Positions 1 through 6,598 of a stretch of DNA of 10,334 nucleotides are shown in pieces (position 1 is the stretch's first letter; each line of letters starts with the position of its first letter). The position numbers and the translations under genes were made by a program. The DNA lies in contig PJAB01002133.1 of NCBI GenBank assembly GCA_002887195.1, positions 1 to 10,334 on the forward strand, in the 5' to 3' direction. A model generated the notes under the pieces. That model was not told the DNA's origin and searched no databases. It was given only the letters and a program-made list of their open reading frames with translations. The DNA comes from Chrysochromulina parva. Taxonomy: Eukaryota; Haptophyta; Prymnesiales; Chrysochromulinaceae.

Positions 1-736
1 CGTTGATCGAGAGGTTCCTCAGCGCACCCAACGCTGCATCCTTCTGCCCGTCCGTGCCGCTCTGCAAGAGCGCCACGAGCGGCGGAATGCCTCCCGCCTT
101 GGCAATCGATAGCTGGTTCTCGGCGTTCACAGTAAGGTTCCACTGTACGCGCGCCGCTTGCTCCTTCTGCCCGTCCGTGCCGCTCTGCACCAGCGCGACA
201 AGCGGTGGAATCCCGCCCGCCTGCGCTATCGTCACCTTGTTCTCGGCGTTGACCGAGAGGTTCTTCAGCGCACCCAACGCTGCATCCTTCTGCCCGTCCG
301 TGCCGCTCTGCAAGAGCGCCACGAGCGGCGGAATGCCCCCCGCCTTGGCAATCGAAAGCTGGTTCTCGGCGTTGCACGCAAGGCCCTGCAGTACCCCCGC
401 CGCTTTCTCCTTTTGCCCGTCCGTGCCGCTCTGCAAGAGCGCGACAAGCGGTGGAATCCCGCCCGCCTTCGCAATCGTCACCTGGTTCTCGGCGTTGATC
501 GAAAGGTTCTTCAGCGCAATCAACGCGTTCTCTATCTGCCCGTCCGTGCCGCTCTGCACCAGCGCGACAAGCGGTGGAATCCCGCCCGCCTGGGCGATCG
601 TCACCTGGTTCTCGGCATTACACGCAAGCGTCCGCAGCGCGAACGCCGCATTTTCCTTTTGTCCGTCCGTGCCGCTCTGCGTCAACCCCACGAGCAGCGG
701 AATGGCGCCCGCCTGCGCAATGGAAACACTGTTCTC
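1..736 (-). repeat. Tandem 123-bp armadillo repeat array inside the CDS
   Basis: Six consecutive 41-residue units (residues 481-725) start with EN(Q/K/S) and contain GGIPPLVAL(L/V)QSGTDGQ; a more diverged unit precedes them at residues 440-480. At DNA level the units alternate. The unit at about 2-126 and the one at about 248-372 differ at only four positions that I can see, so pairs of repeats were duplicated recently or are kept alike by gene conversion. The array continues beyond the left edge. Confidence 0.9.
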
Positions 737-2176
737 GTCATCAACCGAAAGGTTCCGGAGCGCGCGCGCCGCCTCCGCCCCGGCCGCTGGGTCTTGGGCT
801 GTGAGCAGCGCGACGAGCGGCACGATTCCGCCCGCCCTCGCAATCGCCACCCGCGACTCGTCATCACCCATGTCAGCCAGCGCTCCGGCTGCATCCGCGC
901 TGCCGCTGCGCACCAGCTCAAGCAGCCGTTGCAACCGTTCATCCTTGGAAGGAGCGGGCGCATCTGCAGCCGTGCCCGCGGCCGCACCTGCAAGCAAACT
1001 CTTCGCATGCAATAGCCTCGGAGTTCCGCCGTTGCGCGTCGATGGCAGCGCGGAGCCGCGCACCACCTGCCGGACCTGACTGTCGAGCGCCAAGAGCTTG
1101 GCGAGCTGCTGGCCCTTGTCCTTCTGATTGGTCACGCTGACGTCCGGGCTGTCGAGTGTCGCGTAGATCTGATCCAAGCTCTTGCCCGCCACCAGGGTCT
1201 CGAGCTCCGAGACAGTGAGTGCGTTCGCATGGTGGATGGGCACAATGTCACAACGCCGCTTCTCGCGCAGAGCGGGCACGAGGCCGTCGACGCTCGCCAT
1301 CTGCATCGAAAGCCACGCCTCGAAGAGCGTCCAGAAGCGGGTGGTGTAGGTCCGGTCGCAAAGGATGAGGACGCTCGAGCCGAGAAAGAGCAGGGAGACG
1401 AAGCGCAGGGTACGCCCGAAGACGACCTCCTCGGCCGGGGTACGCTCCTTCTGTGGCGCGCACGAAAAGTCGACCCACACGAGTTTGAGGGCCGGCTTGC
1501 CGCGCACGTACTGACACATGGCCGCGAACTGTTTGCCCTGCGTATCCGGCTCAGCTGGCTGCTCCCAGCGGTGCGAGACGGCAAGCACTTCGTCCGCGTA
1601 CTCGTGCGCGCACGCGCCCACGAGAGTGATCTCCTTCTCGACAAACCAGTCGGGCCTCTGGCGCTGCAGGTCCTGGAACCTGGGCAGCACCCGATCCTCG
1701 CAGCCCCGAAGCTTGTCGGCCTTGATGAACCAGAAGACAATACTCTCGTCCTTGTCGGAGGATGCCTCCGCCTTCGCTGTGACCTGTTCCTGCGCCTCGG
1801 CAATGTGGACTGCATCAAGACCAGAGGCCGAAACACCAGAGTCCGAAGATCCAGAGGCCGAGAGCGCCAGCATCACCTTTGAGGGCGAAAGCGGGCTCCC
1901 GCTCAGCGACTTGATCCACTTGACTGCGTGACCCTCTTTCATATTAACCCTCATTGCGACCTGCAGAAGCTCCTCCTGGGAAAACCCGTCCAAGGTGTCA
2001 AGATCATCGTACCCAATCTCATGGAACGCAGGCGCGTATCGCTCCAATCCGAGAACGGCCAAGCTGGCGGCGATCTCGTCCGGGACGGCGATCTGATGCT
2101 GCGGGCTCGGCACGTTGGCCTTCGAGAACAACTTGCTGTGCGATGGCGACGCCGGTGACGATTGTGCACAGCCCAT
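1..2176 (-). CDS. SAM - HET/TIR-like - armadillo-repeat protein with myristoylation-type N-terminus, 3' partial
   Basis: One uninterrupted minus-strand frame gives 725 residues and continues off the left edge. The chosen start (2174-2176) yields MGCAQSS; Gly2 and Ser6 fit an N-myristoylation signal and Cys3 a palmitoylation site, so membrane tethering is inferred. Residues 30-91 resemble a SAM domain (LGLERYAPAF, EELLQVA, GHAVKWIKSL). Residues 145-315 carry AVSHRW (199-204), VWVDFSCAPQ (233-242) and RFWTLFEAWLS (280-290), matching in order the LSYxWG, WIDxxCINQ and RxWTxQExxLS blocks of fungal HET domains, which are related to TIR folds. From about residue 400 armadillo repeats of 41 residues follow, with GGIPPLVALLQSG as the repeated helix. 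Known families: SAM and ARM mediate oligomerisation and binding; HET and TIR domains act in non-self recognition and cell death. A role in signalling or cell death is inference. No intron is needed in the visible part. The frame stays open upstream of 2176, so a longer N-terminus is possible but less attractive. Confidence 0.9.
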   Translation of the reverse strand, partial: MGCAQSSPASPSHSKLFSKANVPSPQHQIAVPDEIAASLAVLGLERYAPAFHEIGYDDLDTLDGFSQEELLQVAMRVNMKEGHAVKWIKSLSGSPLSPSKVMLALSASGSSDSGVSASGLDAVHIAEAQEQVTAKAEASSDKDESIVFWFIKADKLRGCEDRVLPRFQDLQRQRPDWFVEKEITLVGACAHEYADEVLAVSHRWEQPAEPDTQGKQFAAMCQYVRGKPALKLVWVDFSCAPQKERTPAEEVVFGRTLRFVSLLFLGSSVLILCDRTYTTRFWTLFEAWLSMQMASVDGLVPALREKRRCDIVPIHHANALTVSELETLVAGKSLDQIYATLDSPDVSVTNQKDKGQQLAKLLALDSQVRQVVRGSALPSTRNGGTPRLLHAKSLLAGAAAGTAADAPAPSKDERLQRLLELVRSGSADAAGALADMGDDESRVAIARAGGIVPLVALLTAQDPAAGAEAARALRNLSVDDENSVSIAQAGAIPLLVGLTQSGTDGQKENAAFALRTLACNAENQVTIAQAGGIPPLVALVQSGTDGQIENALIALKNLSINAENQVTIAKAGGIPPLVALLQSGTDGQKEKAAGVLQGLACNAENQLSIAKAGGIPPLVALLQSGTDGQKDAALGALKNLSVNAENKVTIAQAGGIPPLVALVQSGTDGQKEQAARVQWNLTVNAENQLSIAKAGGIPPLVALLQSGTDGQKDAALGALRNLSIN

Positions 2177-2648
2177 TCTTTGGCGATGCCCAGAGGGCAA
2201 AACCTCGGCCCCCCTACTCTCTCAAGACTGATAAAGAGCACGCACGTTGAGGTGTTGTGGAGGTCAGGGCGGGCCAGCTGGGCGGGCGTCCTCGACACCG
2301 CGAGTCCGGATCGAAAATTGGCTCGTATGTTCGCTCCTCCAAATGCAGCAAGTCAAAAAGAAACCGGAAATTGTACAGTAGGAGCATCCGGTTCAGTTCA
2401 GTTCAGTTCAGTTCAGTAGTATACTGAACTGTTCAGTTCAGTTCAGTTCAGTAGTACAATGTATACTGAACTGAACTGAACTGAACTAGGAGCATCCGTC
2501 TGCGTCACTCTTCTGCGTACCGGTAAAAAGACACCGGGGGGAGCCGGGGCACACACGGGACACACGGGACACGCGGGCGCGCACAACCGGTATGGAACCG
2601 TGGACACCCAAACACTCGTGTGATGAAGTGTCCGAGACGGCGCGAAAA
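2177..2648. promoter_or_regulatory. Divergent intergenic region between the ARM gene and the carotenoid isomerase-like gene
   Basis: About 470 bp separate the two divergent starts, so both promoters should lie here. The region holds the GTTCA palindromic array described separately and, at about 2535-2570, a short imperfect ACACGGG-type repeat. I see no confident TATA or initiator element. Part of it (2592-2648) could be coding if the upstream ATG of the plus-strand gene is used. Confidence 0.5.
2391..2486. repeat. Palindromic GTTCA pentamer array flanked by 12-bp direct repeats
   Basis: Five GTTCA units (2391-2415), a short TAGTATACTGAAC spacer, four more GTTCA units (2431-2450), then the inverse array TGAAC (2464-2486). 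Bases 2431-2453 are an exact reverse complement of 2464-2486, giving a 23-bp stem with a 10-base loop. The identical 12-mer TAGGAGCATCCG lies immediately on both sides (2379-2390 and 2487-2498), as a target-site duplication would. The whole looks like a small foldback insertion, though slippage expansion of a pentamer is possible. Confidence 0.85.
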
Positions 2649-5452
2649 ATGGGCACACTTCTTCTGCATCCGATCCTAGCGTCGGTGATCAGCTGGAGCG
2701 CGTCCGCTGCGCCTGCCCGCGCCGGGCTCGGCCGGGGGCGCGGCACCGTGTGCACGGCCGCGCCTGTCATTGAGGAGTACGATGTCGTTGTCATCGGTGC
2801 GGGCATCGGAGGCCTTTCCGCGGCCGCAGTCGTCGCGTCCACGGGCCTCAGCGTCTGCGTCTGCGAGAGCCACGACACTCCGGGCGGTGCAGCGCACGAG
2901 TGGGAGATCAAGGGGTACCACTTCGAGTCCGGCCCCAGCCTCTACGCCGGCCTGAGCGCGGACGCGAGCCCCAACCCGCTCAAGCACGTCTTCCAGATCA
3001 TCGGGGAGGAGCCCGAGTGGATCACGTACGACCGGTGGGGCACGCACCTGCCCGAGGGCTCGCTGCTGCACGACGCCGTGGGCGTGGAGGACTTTTACAA
3101 GAAGCTCGAGGTCTGCGGTGGGCCCGACGCGCGCTCCCAGGTACGACAAGGCGGCGATCGCAGAGCGCGTGCAGGCCTGCCTTGCATGCAAGTGCTCACC
3201 ACGGCGCCCGACCCTCTTCCCACAGTGGGAGCGCCTCATGAGGCGCGTCACGCCCCTCGGCGAAGCCATCTTCGAGCTGCCGTCGGCGGCGGTGCGTACG
3301 GATGGGTGGGTGGCGCTCACGATGGGCCGCTACATGCCCGCGCTGCTCAACGTGCTCCTCAAGGCGGGCGGGCCGGAGAAGCTGAACGGCCCGTTTGAGA
3401 AGATCCTCGAAGAGGAGCGCGTCACGGATCCTTTCATCCGCAACTGGCTCGACATGATCTGCTTCCTGCTGCAGGTCTGGTCGCCTCTGATGACCACTGA
3501 GTGCACTCTGAGCGCACTCTGATGGCCCCCGATCGCCCCTGATCGCCCCTGATCGCTCAATTCGATCTGCTTCCCGCTGCAGGGGGCGACGGTGGCGGAC
3601 GCACCCACGACCTTGATGGCATACATGCTGAGTGACTTCTACCGTCCAGGCGTCCAACTTGACTTCCCACGCGGAGGTGAGCTGATCTCCCTTGATCTCC
3701 CCTGATCTCCCCTTTTATCCATTGATCTCCCCTAATCTCCTTTGGAATCCAACTTGACTTTCCACGCGGAGTGAGCCTCAATCGCGTCGTCGTGGGCGTC
3801 GTCGTGGACGAGCCTGGCAGCGGAATACACATGCTCACCACGGCGCCTCGCTCTTCCCACAGGCACGGCGGCCATCGTCAACGCTCTCGTGCGTGGACTG
3901 ACGAAACATGCGGGCTGCCAGCTGAAGCTCAAGACGCATGTATCTCGCGTTGAATTTGAGGCGTCATCAGGGCGTGCTGTGGGGATTCGTACGGCCGACG
4001 GGCGGCTCGTACGTCGAATCGCTTGATGACCCCTGATGACCCCTGATGAGCCCTGATGAGCCCTGATGAGCCCTGATGAGCCCTGATGAGCCTTGATGAG
4101 CCTTGATGAGCCCTGATGATGACGGGAGATTCGTACGTCGAATCGCTTGGCCGATGATGACGCCTGATGACCCCCGATGACCCCCGATGACCCCTGATGA
4201 CCCCTGATTGCCTTTCACTGACTCTTCTGATGGCCTCTGATGACTCTCTGATGGCAGGTGCGCGCGCGCAAGGCCGTCGTGAGCAACGTGGATGTATGGA
4301 ACACACGCAAGCTCATCGACGCCGCCGTGTCCCCACAGCTCGCTGCCGAGTTCGAACAGCGGGCTCAAGGTGCACATGCGGCCCCTTTTCACCTCTGAGT
4401 ACCTCTGATTACCCCTTTTCACTGATTACCCCTTTTCACTGAGTACCACTGATTACCCCTTTTCACCTCTGAGTACCACTGAGTACCACTGATTGCCACT
4501 GAGTACTTTCTTCACCCCTGATCACTTTCTTCATCAGGCGTGGACCGATGCGACTCCTTTTTACATTTGCATTTGGGCATCGACGGCGCGGGCCTCCCAA
4601 CGGCTCCCTCAGGTGAGTCTCGTTAATGACCTCTGATGACCTCTGATGACCTCTGATGATCTCTGATGATCTCTGATGACCTCCCAACGGCTCCCTCAGA
4701 GACCTTCCCCGCGCAATGGGCGAGCGTGCGAGACTGGGGGGTGGGCATCGACGCGCCTCGCAACCTGGTGCTTGTCTCCGTGGCGTCGCTGCTGGACCCA
4801 GCGCTTGCGCCTTCAGGATGCCACGTGGTGCATGCATACACGCCGGCCACCGAGCCGTACGCGGACTGGGCCCACTTCGATCGCAATTCGAAAGAGTACC
4901 GCGAGGCCAAAGAGGCCGCTGTCGAGGTGCTCTGGCAGGTGCCAGTGCGCCCGGAGGACACGCCCGATTGCGTCTTGATTGCGTCCTGATGGCGTCTTGA
5001 TGGCGTCCTGATGGCGTCCTGATGGTGTCCTGATTGCGTGTCCTGATTGCGTGTCCTGATGGCGGTGCTCCGACAGGCGATCGAGAAGCAAATCCCCGAC
5101 GTGCACCCCTGCCTTGCATGCATGTGCTCACCATGGCGCCCTCTCCCCACAGGCGATCGAGAAGCAAATCCCCGACGTGCGAGAGCGGTGCAACATCAAG
5201 CTGATCGGCACGCCCCTCACCCACGAACGCTTCCTGCGTCGGGACGGCGGCACCTACGGACCTTTCCTCAAGGCCACCGATGGCATGCTCGCCGGGCAGA
5301 AGACGTCCTGCCCCAACTTCTTCTGCTGCGGCGACAGCACCTTCCCTGGCATCGGCATGCCCGCCGTGGCCGCCTCGGGCCTCATCGTCGCCAACTCGAT
5401 CGTCTCCGTTCGCGAGCACTGGGGCTTCCTCGACCGAATTCGGCTCAAGTGA
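2649..5452 (+). CDS. Carotenoid isomerase-like (CRTISO/phytoene desaturase family) FAD oxidoreductase, eight exons
   Basis: Exons by reading-frame logic: 2649-3140, 3226-3474, 3583-3676, 3863-4008, 4258-4369, 4538-4612, 4700-4938, 5153-5452. They join in frame to 568 residues, the normal size for this family. Residues about 44-73 give the dinucleotide-binding fold (DVVVIGAGIGGLSAA, then ES), followed by the PGGAAHEW and GYHFESGPSLYAGLS blocks. Later exons give LHLHLGIDGAGLP, HAYTPATEPY and TPLTHERFLRRDGG, and the C-terminal FAD-contacting block GDSTFPGIGMPAVAASG. Family members isomerise or desaturate carotenoids in plastids; the exact substrate cannot be read here. The N-terminus from 2649 is hydrophobic with an ASA-AP cleavage-like site, then basic and acid-poor, which suits a bipartite secondary-plastid leader. 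An in-frame ATG at 2592 would add 19 polar residues and hide that leader, so 2649 is preferred. Only exon 7 to exon 8 has a real alternative (see the intron at 4939). Confidence 0.9.
3141..3225 (+). other. Intron 1 of the carotenoid isomerase-like gene (85 nt)
   Basis: Donor CAG|GTACGA and acceptor CCCACAG|TGG join GGPDARSQ to WERLMRRV in phase 0. Its right part is an introner-like element. Starting the intron at the element's own GTGCAG (3169) would shift the frame, so the upstream donor is required. The length is not a multiple of three and no in-frame stop is present. Confidence 0.8.
3169..3225 (+). mobile_element. Introner-like element copy A
   Basis: It starts GTGCAGGCCTGCC, continues through the palindrome CTTGCATGCAAG, then the shared core GTGCTCACCACGGCGCCC, a pyrimidine tract and CACAG at the acceptor. 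CTCAC in the core could serve as the branch point. It matches the copies at 5101, 9823 and 10188. The element forms only the 3' two thirds of its intron, so it supplies branch site and acceptor but apparently not the donor. Confidence 0.8.
3475..3582 (+). other. Intron 2 (108 nt), tandem-repeat type with duplicated exon edge
   Basis: Donor CTGCAG|GTCTGG, acceptor CCGCTGCAG|GGGGCG, phase 0. The body holds units of about 10 bp of the form CCCTGATCGC. The last 19 nt of the upstream exon (3456-3474) recur with one mismatch as the last 19 nt of the intron (3564-3582), exactly 108 bp apart, so the acceptor AG is a copy of the exon's own terminal AG. The length is 3n and an in-frame TGA is met. Confidence 0.85.
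3677..3862 (+). other. Intron 3 (186 nt), composite of tandem repeats, an exon-edge copy and an introner tail
   Basis: Donor GCGGAG|GTGAGC, phase 1, acceptor TTCCCACAG|GCACGG. The left part is TGATCTCCCC-type tandem repeats. Next, 3748-3771 repeats the last 24 nt of the upstream exon (3653-3676) with one mismatch, 95 bp apart. The right end (about 3825-3862) is ACATGCTCACCACGGCGCC plus a pyrimidine tract, a truncated introner core. It looks like two successive intron-forming events merged into one intron. The length is 3n with an in-frame TGA. Confidence 0.8.
3825..3862 (+). mobile_element. Introner-like element copy C, 5'-truncated
   Basis: Only the core from TGCTCACCACGGCGCC to CCCACAG is recognisable. 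The TTGCATGC part is reduced to ACACATGC. It provides the acceptor of intron 3. Confidence 0.65.
4009..4257 (+). other. Intron 4 (249 nt), tandem-repeat type with a duplicated donor region
   Basis: Donor CTC|GTACGTCG, acceptor ATGGCAG|GTGCGC, phase 0, rebuilding GRLVRARKAVV. Two blocks of 10-bp units (TGATGACCCC and TGATGAGCCC) are separated by a second copy of the donor region: 4007-4025 and 4131-4149 are identical over 19 nt, with weaker similarity further left to 3997. The intron therefore carries an internal decoy 5' splice site. The length is 3n; the sixth in-frame codon is TGA. Confidence 0.85.
4370..4537 (+). other. Intron 5 (168 nt), tandem-repeat type
   Basis: Donor CTCAAG|GTGCAC, acceptor CTTCATCAG|GCGTGG, phase 1, giving QRAQGVDRCDSFLHLHLGIDG. 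The body is a mixture of CTGATTACC, CTGAGTACCA and CCCCTTTTCA units. No clear exon-edge copy is seen. The length is 3n with an in-frame TGA. Confidence 0.8.
4613..4699 (+). other. Intron 6 (87 nt), tandem-repeat type with exact exon-edge duplication
   Basis: Donor CCCTCAG|GTGAGT, acceptor CCCTCAG|AGACC, phase 1. The 20 nt ending the upstream exon (4593-4612) recur exactly as the last 20 nt of the intron (4680-4699). Between them lie 10-bp CTGATGACCT/CTGATGATCT units. This is the clearest case in the window of an intron whose acceptor is a copy of the exon edge. The length is 3n with an in-frame TAA. Confidence 0.9.
4939..5152 (+). other. Intron 7 (214 nt), or two introns flanking a duplicated 24-nt exon
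   Basis: Donor TGGCAG|GTGCCA. An 11-bp CTGATGGCGTC array leads to a first acceptor CCGACAG at 5076. The next 24 nt (5077-5100, encoding AIEKQIPD) are followed by an introner (5101-5152) and then by the same 24 nt again. Using the second acceptor gives LWQ-AIEKQIPDVRERC, the length expected for the family; using both would add eight residues. Bases 5073-5104 equal 5149-5180 over 32 nt. A degraded copy of the exon end 4921-4938 also precedes the first acceptor (13 of 18 positions match). Confidence 0.7.
5101..5152 (+). mobile_element. Introner-like element copy B
   Basis: It starts GTGCACCCCTGCCTTGCATG, continues with the core GTGCTCACCATGGCGCCC, and ends with a shortened pyrimidine tract and CCACAG. 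It is flanked on both sides by the same GCGATCGAGAAGCAAATC-type exon sequence, with no difference over 32 nt, suggesting a recent insertion or tandem duplication. Confidence 0.85.
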
Positions 5453-6396
5453 GGGGTCGGACGATGAGAGAGAGAGTTTCACGCGACGGGTCTCGACCGC
5501 TCGACGTGCAGTGGAGTTTAAATTTTTTGGTATGCCTATGCGCCAATGCGGGATCATGCGTCTTGCTGCGCGCTGCGCCCCGTATACGTGGCACACTAGA
5601 CGCTTGTTCCACACAGTGATCAGGGTCTCCTTCGGCTTCATAATAGTAGTAGTTTCTCGGCGGGCTGCCGTCGCCGTGCTGCCTCCCCGCTCGTCTTTCT
5701 TTGTCTTTCTTCCTCTGAGCGTCGGCGGCTCGTCGGAGGCGCGAGGTCTCAGGTGCCAGATCCTCCTATCAGAGTCCCAAAGCGGAAAGTTCAGGTCCGA
5801 GTAGGTGACGCAGAGCTTCCTCCATCGTCCAAACGTCCTCAGGACTCAGGACGAGTCACGGGGCACGAGCAGATGCGCGCTCGAATGGCACTCACCATCC
5901 GCTTGTAGCCGCGGCCGAGGACACGCAAAATGTCGGGGATGAGGAAGCGACGCGCATGCTCGCGATGGCCCCTGAACCTCTTCTGGAGCTCGAGGACTCG
6001 CGCCTTGAAGCTCGATGACGCGCGATCCTCGACTTGAAGCTCGATGACGCCACGAGGATCCTCGTTGTCCGTCACGTTGAGCAACTTGCGCCAGTGGTCC
6101 GTCGACCCGACCAGGGCAGCGTCATCAACACCATGCCGATCAGGCACCTTTGTCGGCACAATGACTCCGGTAGCCTCACGAAGATCGAGCTCATCCACCA
6201 CCCTCACCGTCAGTGCATGATTGGCCGGATCAGAAGACATTGATGCCGCAAGCCCTGAGCCGAGTGGCTCCCGGCCAAAGGTGCCGAAGGTGCCGAAGGC
6301 ACCACCGAAGGGATACGGAAGCTGTGGTGGAGAAGGGTCATTCGCCGCCGAGACTGTGGCGACTGCCAGGACGAGTACGCGCTCGAAGGACAACAT
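5445..6396 (-). CDS. Hypothetical secreted or membrane-entering protein, two exons (second exon tentative)
   Basis: I do not recognise the family. From the ATG at 6394-6396 the protein begins MLSFERVLVLAVATVSAAND, a good signal peptide with a VSA-A cleavage-like site; an upstream in-frame ATG at 6462 would bury it. A Gly/Phe/Thr-rich stretch (GGAFGTFGTFG) follows, then a mixed-charge region with DELDLREATG, TDHWRKLL and EHARRFLIPDILRVLGRGYKRM. After ATG at 5896-5898 there is a consensus donor GTGAGT, and an acceptor ending CTGATAG at 5766 joins in phase 0 to 5765-5445. That exon encodes a Lys/Arg-rich stretch and a run of four Tyr before TGA at 5445-5447, overlapping the stop of the convergent gene. 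The first exon looks coding by codon pattern; the second rests on splice sites alone. Confidence 0.5.
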
Positions 6397-6598
6397 GACA
6401 ATTCTGATGGCGGTGAGACGGCAGACGTGTTGACAGCCCGACTCGCGCTGTGCGCGAAACATGACAAAAATGGTTCACAAAGCAGGAGCAAAATATGTGG
6501 AACATCCAACAACGTGGTCTGTGGGGCTCATGTGGAGGTACCGTGTGTGTCCCGGCTCCCCCAACGACTTTTTCGCAGAGCGTCGTTCTAGGCACCGC
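6397..6598. promoter_or_regulatory. Divergent intergenic region
   Basis: About 200 bp between two divergent starts, so probably a shared promoter region. No named motif is recognisable. A weak acceptor-like CTTTTTCGCAG at about 6566-6576 could mean an upstream non-coding or short coding exon for the plus-strand gene. Confidence 0.4.

Noticed and set aside
3..1079. 358-residue plus-strand open frame, repetitive
   Set aside because: It is antisense to the ARM array; the minus strand gives unmistakable armadillo repeats continuous with SAM and HET-like domains.
1132..1836. Long Arg/Ser-rich minus-strand frame
   Set aside because: It is an out-of-frame shadow of the same minus-strand gene; the composition is low-complexity from GC-rich codons.
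3120..3168. Apparent frameshift in the carotenoid isomerase-like gene (YDKAAIAER in another frame)
   Set aside because: Splicing from the donor CAG|GTACGA at 3141 restores the frame directly to WERLMRR, so no frameshift or pseudogene needs to be assumed.
4020..4250. Possible CRISPR array (regular short repeats)
   Set aside because: The units are about 10 bp with no spacers and sit between coding exons of a eukaryotic gene; this is an intronic minisatellite.
3929..4422. Minus-strand frames with AHQGSSGLIR repeats
   Set aside because: They are the reverse complement of the intron 4 tandem array, not protein repeats.
4463..5641. 392-residue minus-strand frame with HQRSSE-type repeats
   Set aside because: It is the antisense reading of the TGAT-repeat introns and exons of the carotenoid isomerase-like gene; the repeats come from intron minisatellites.
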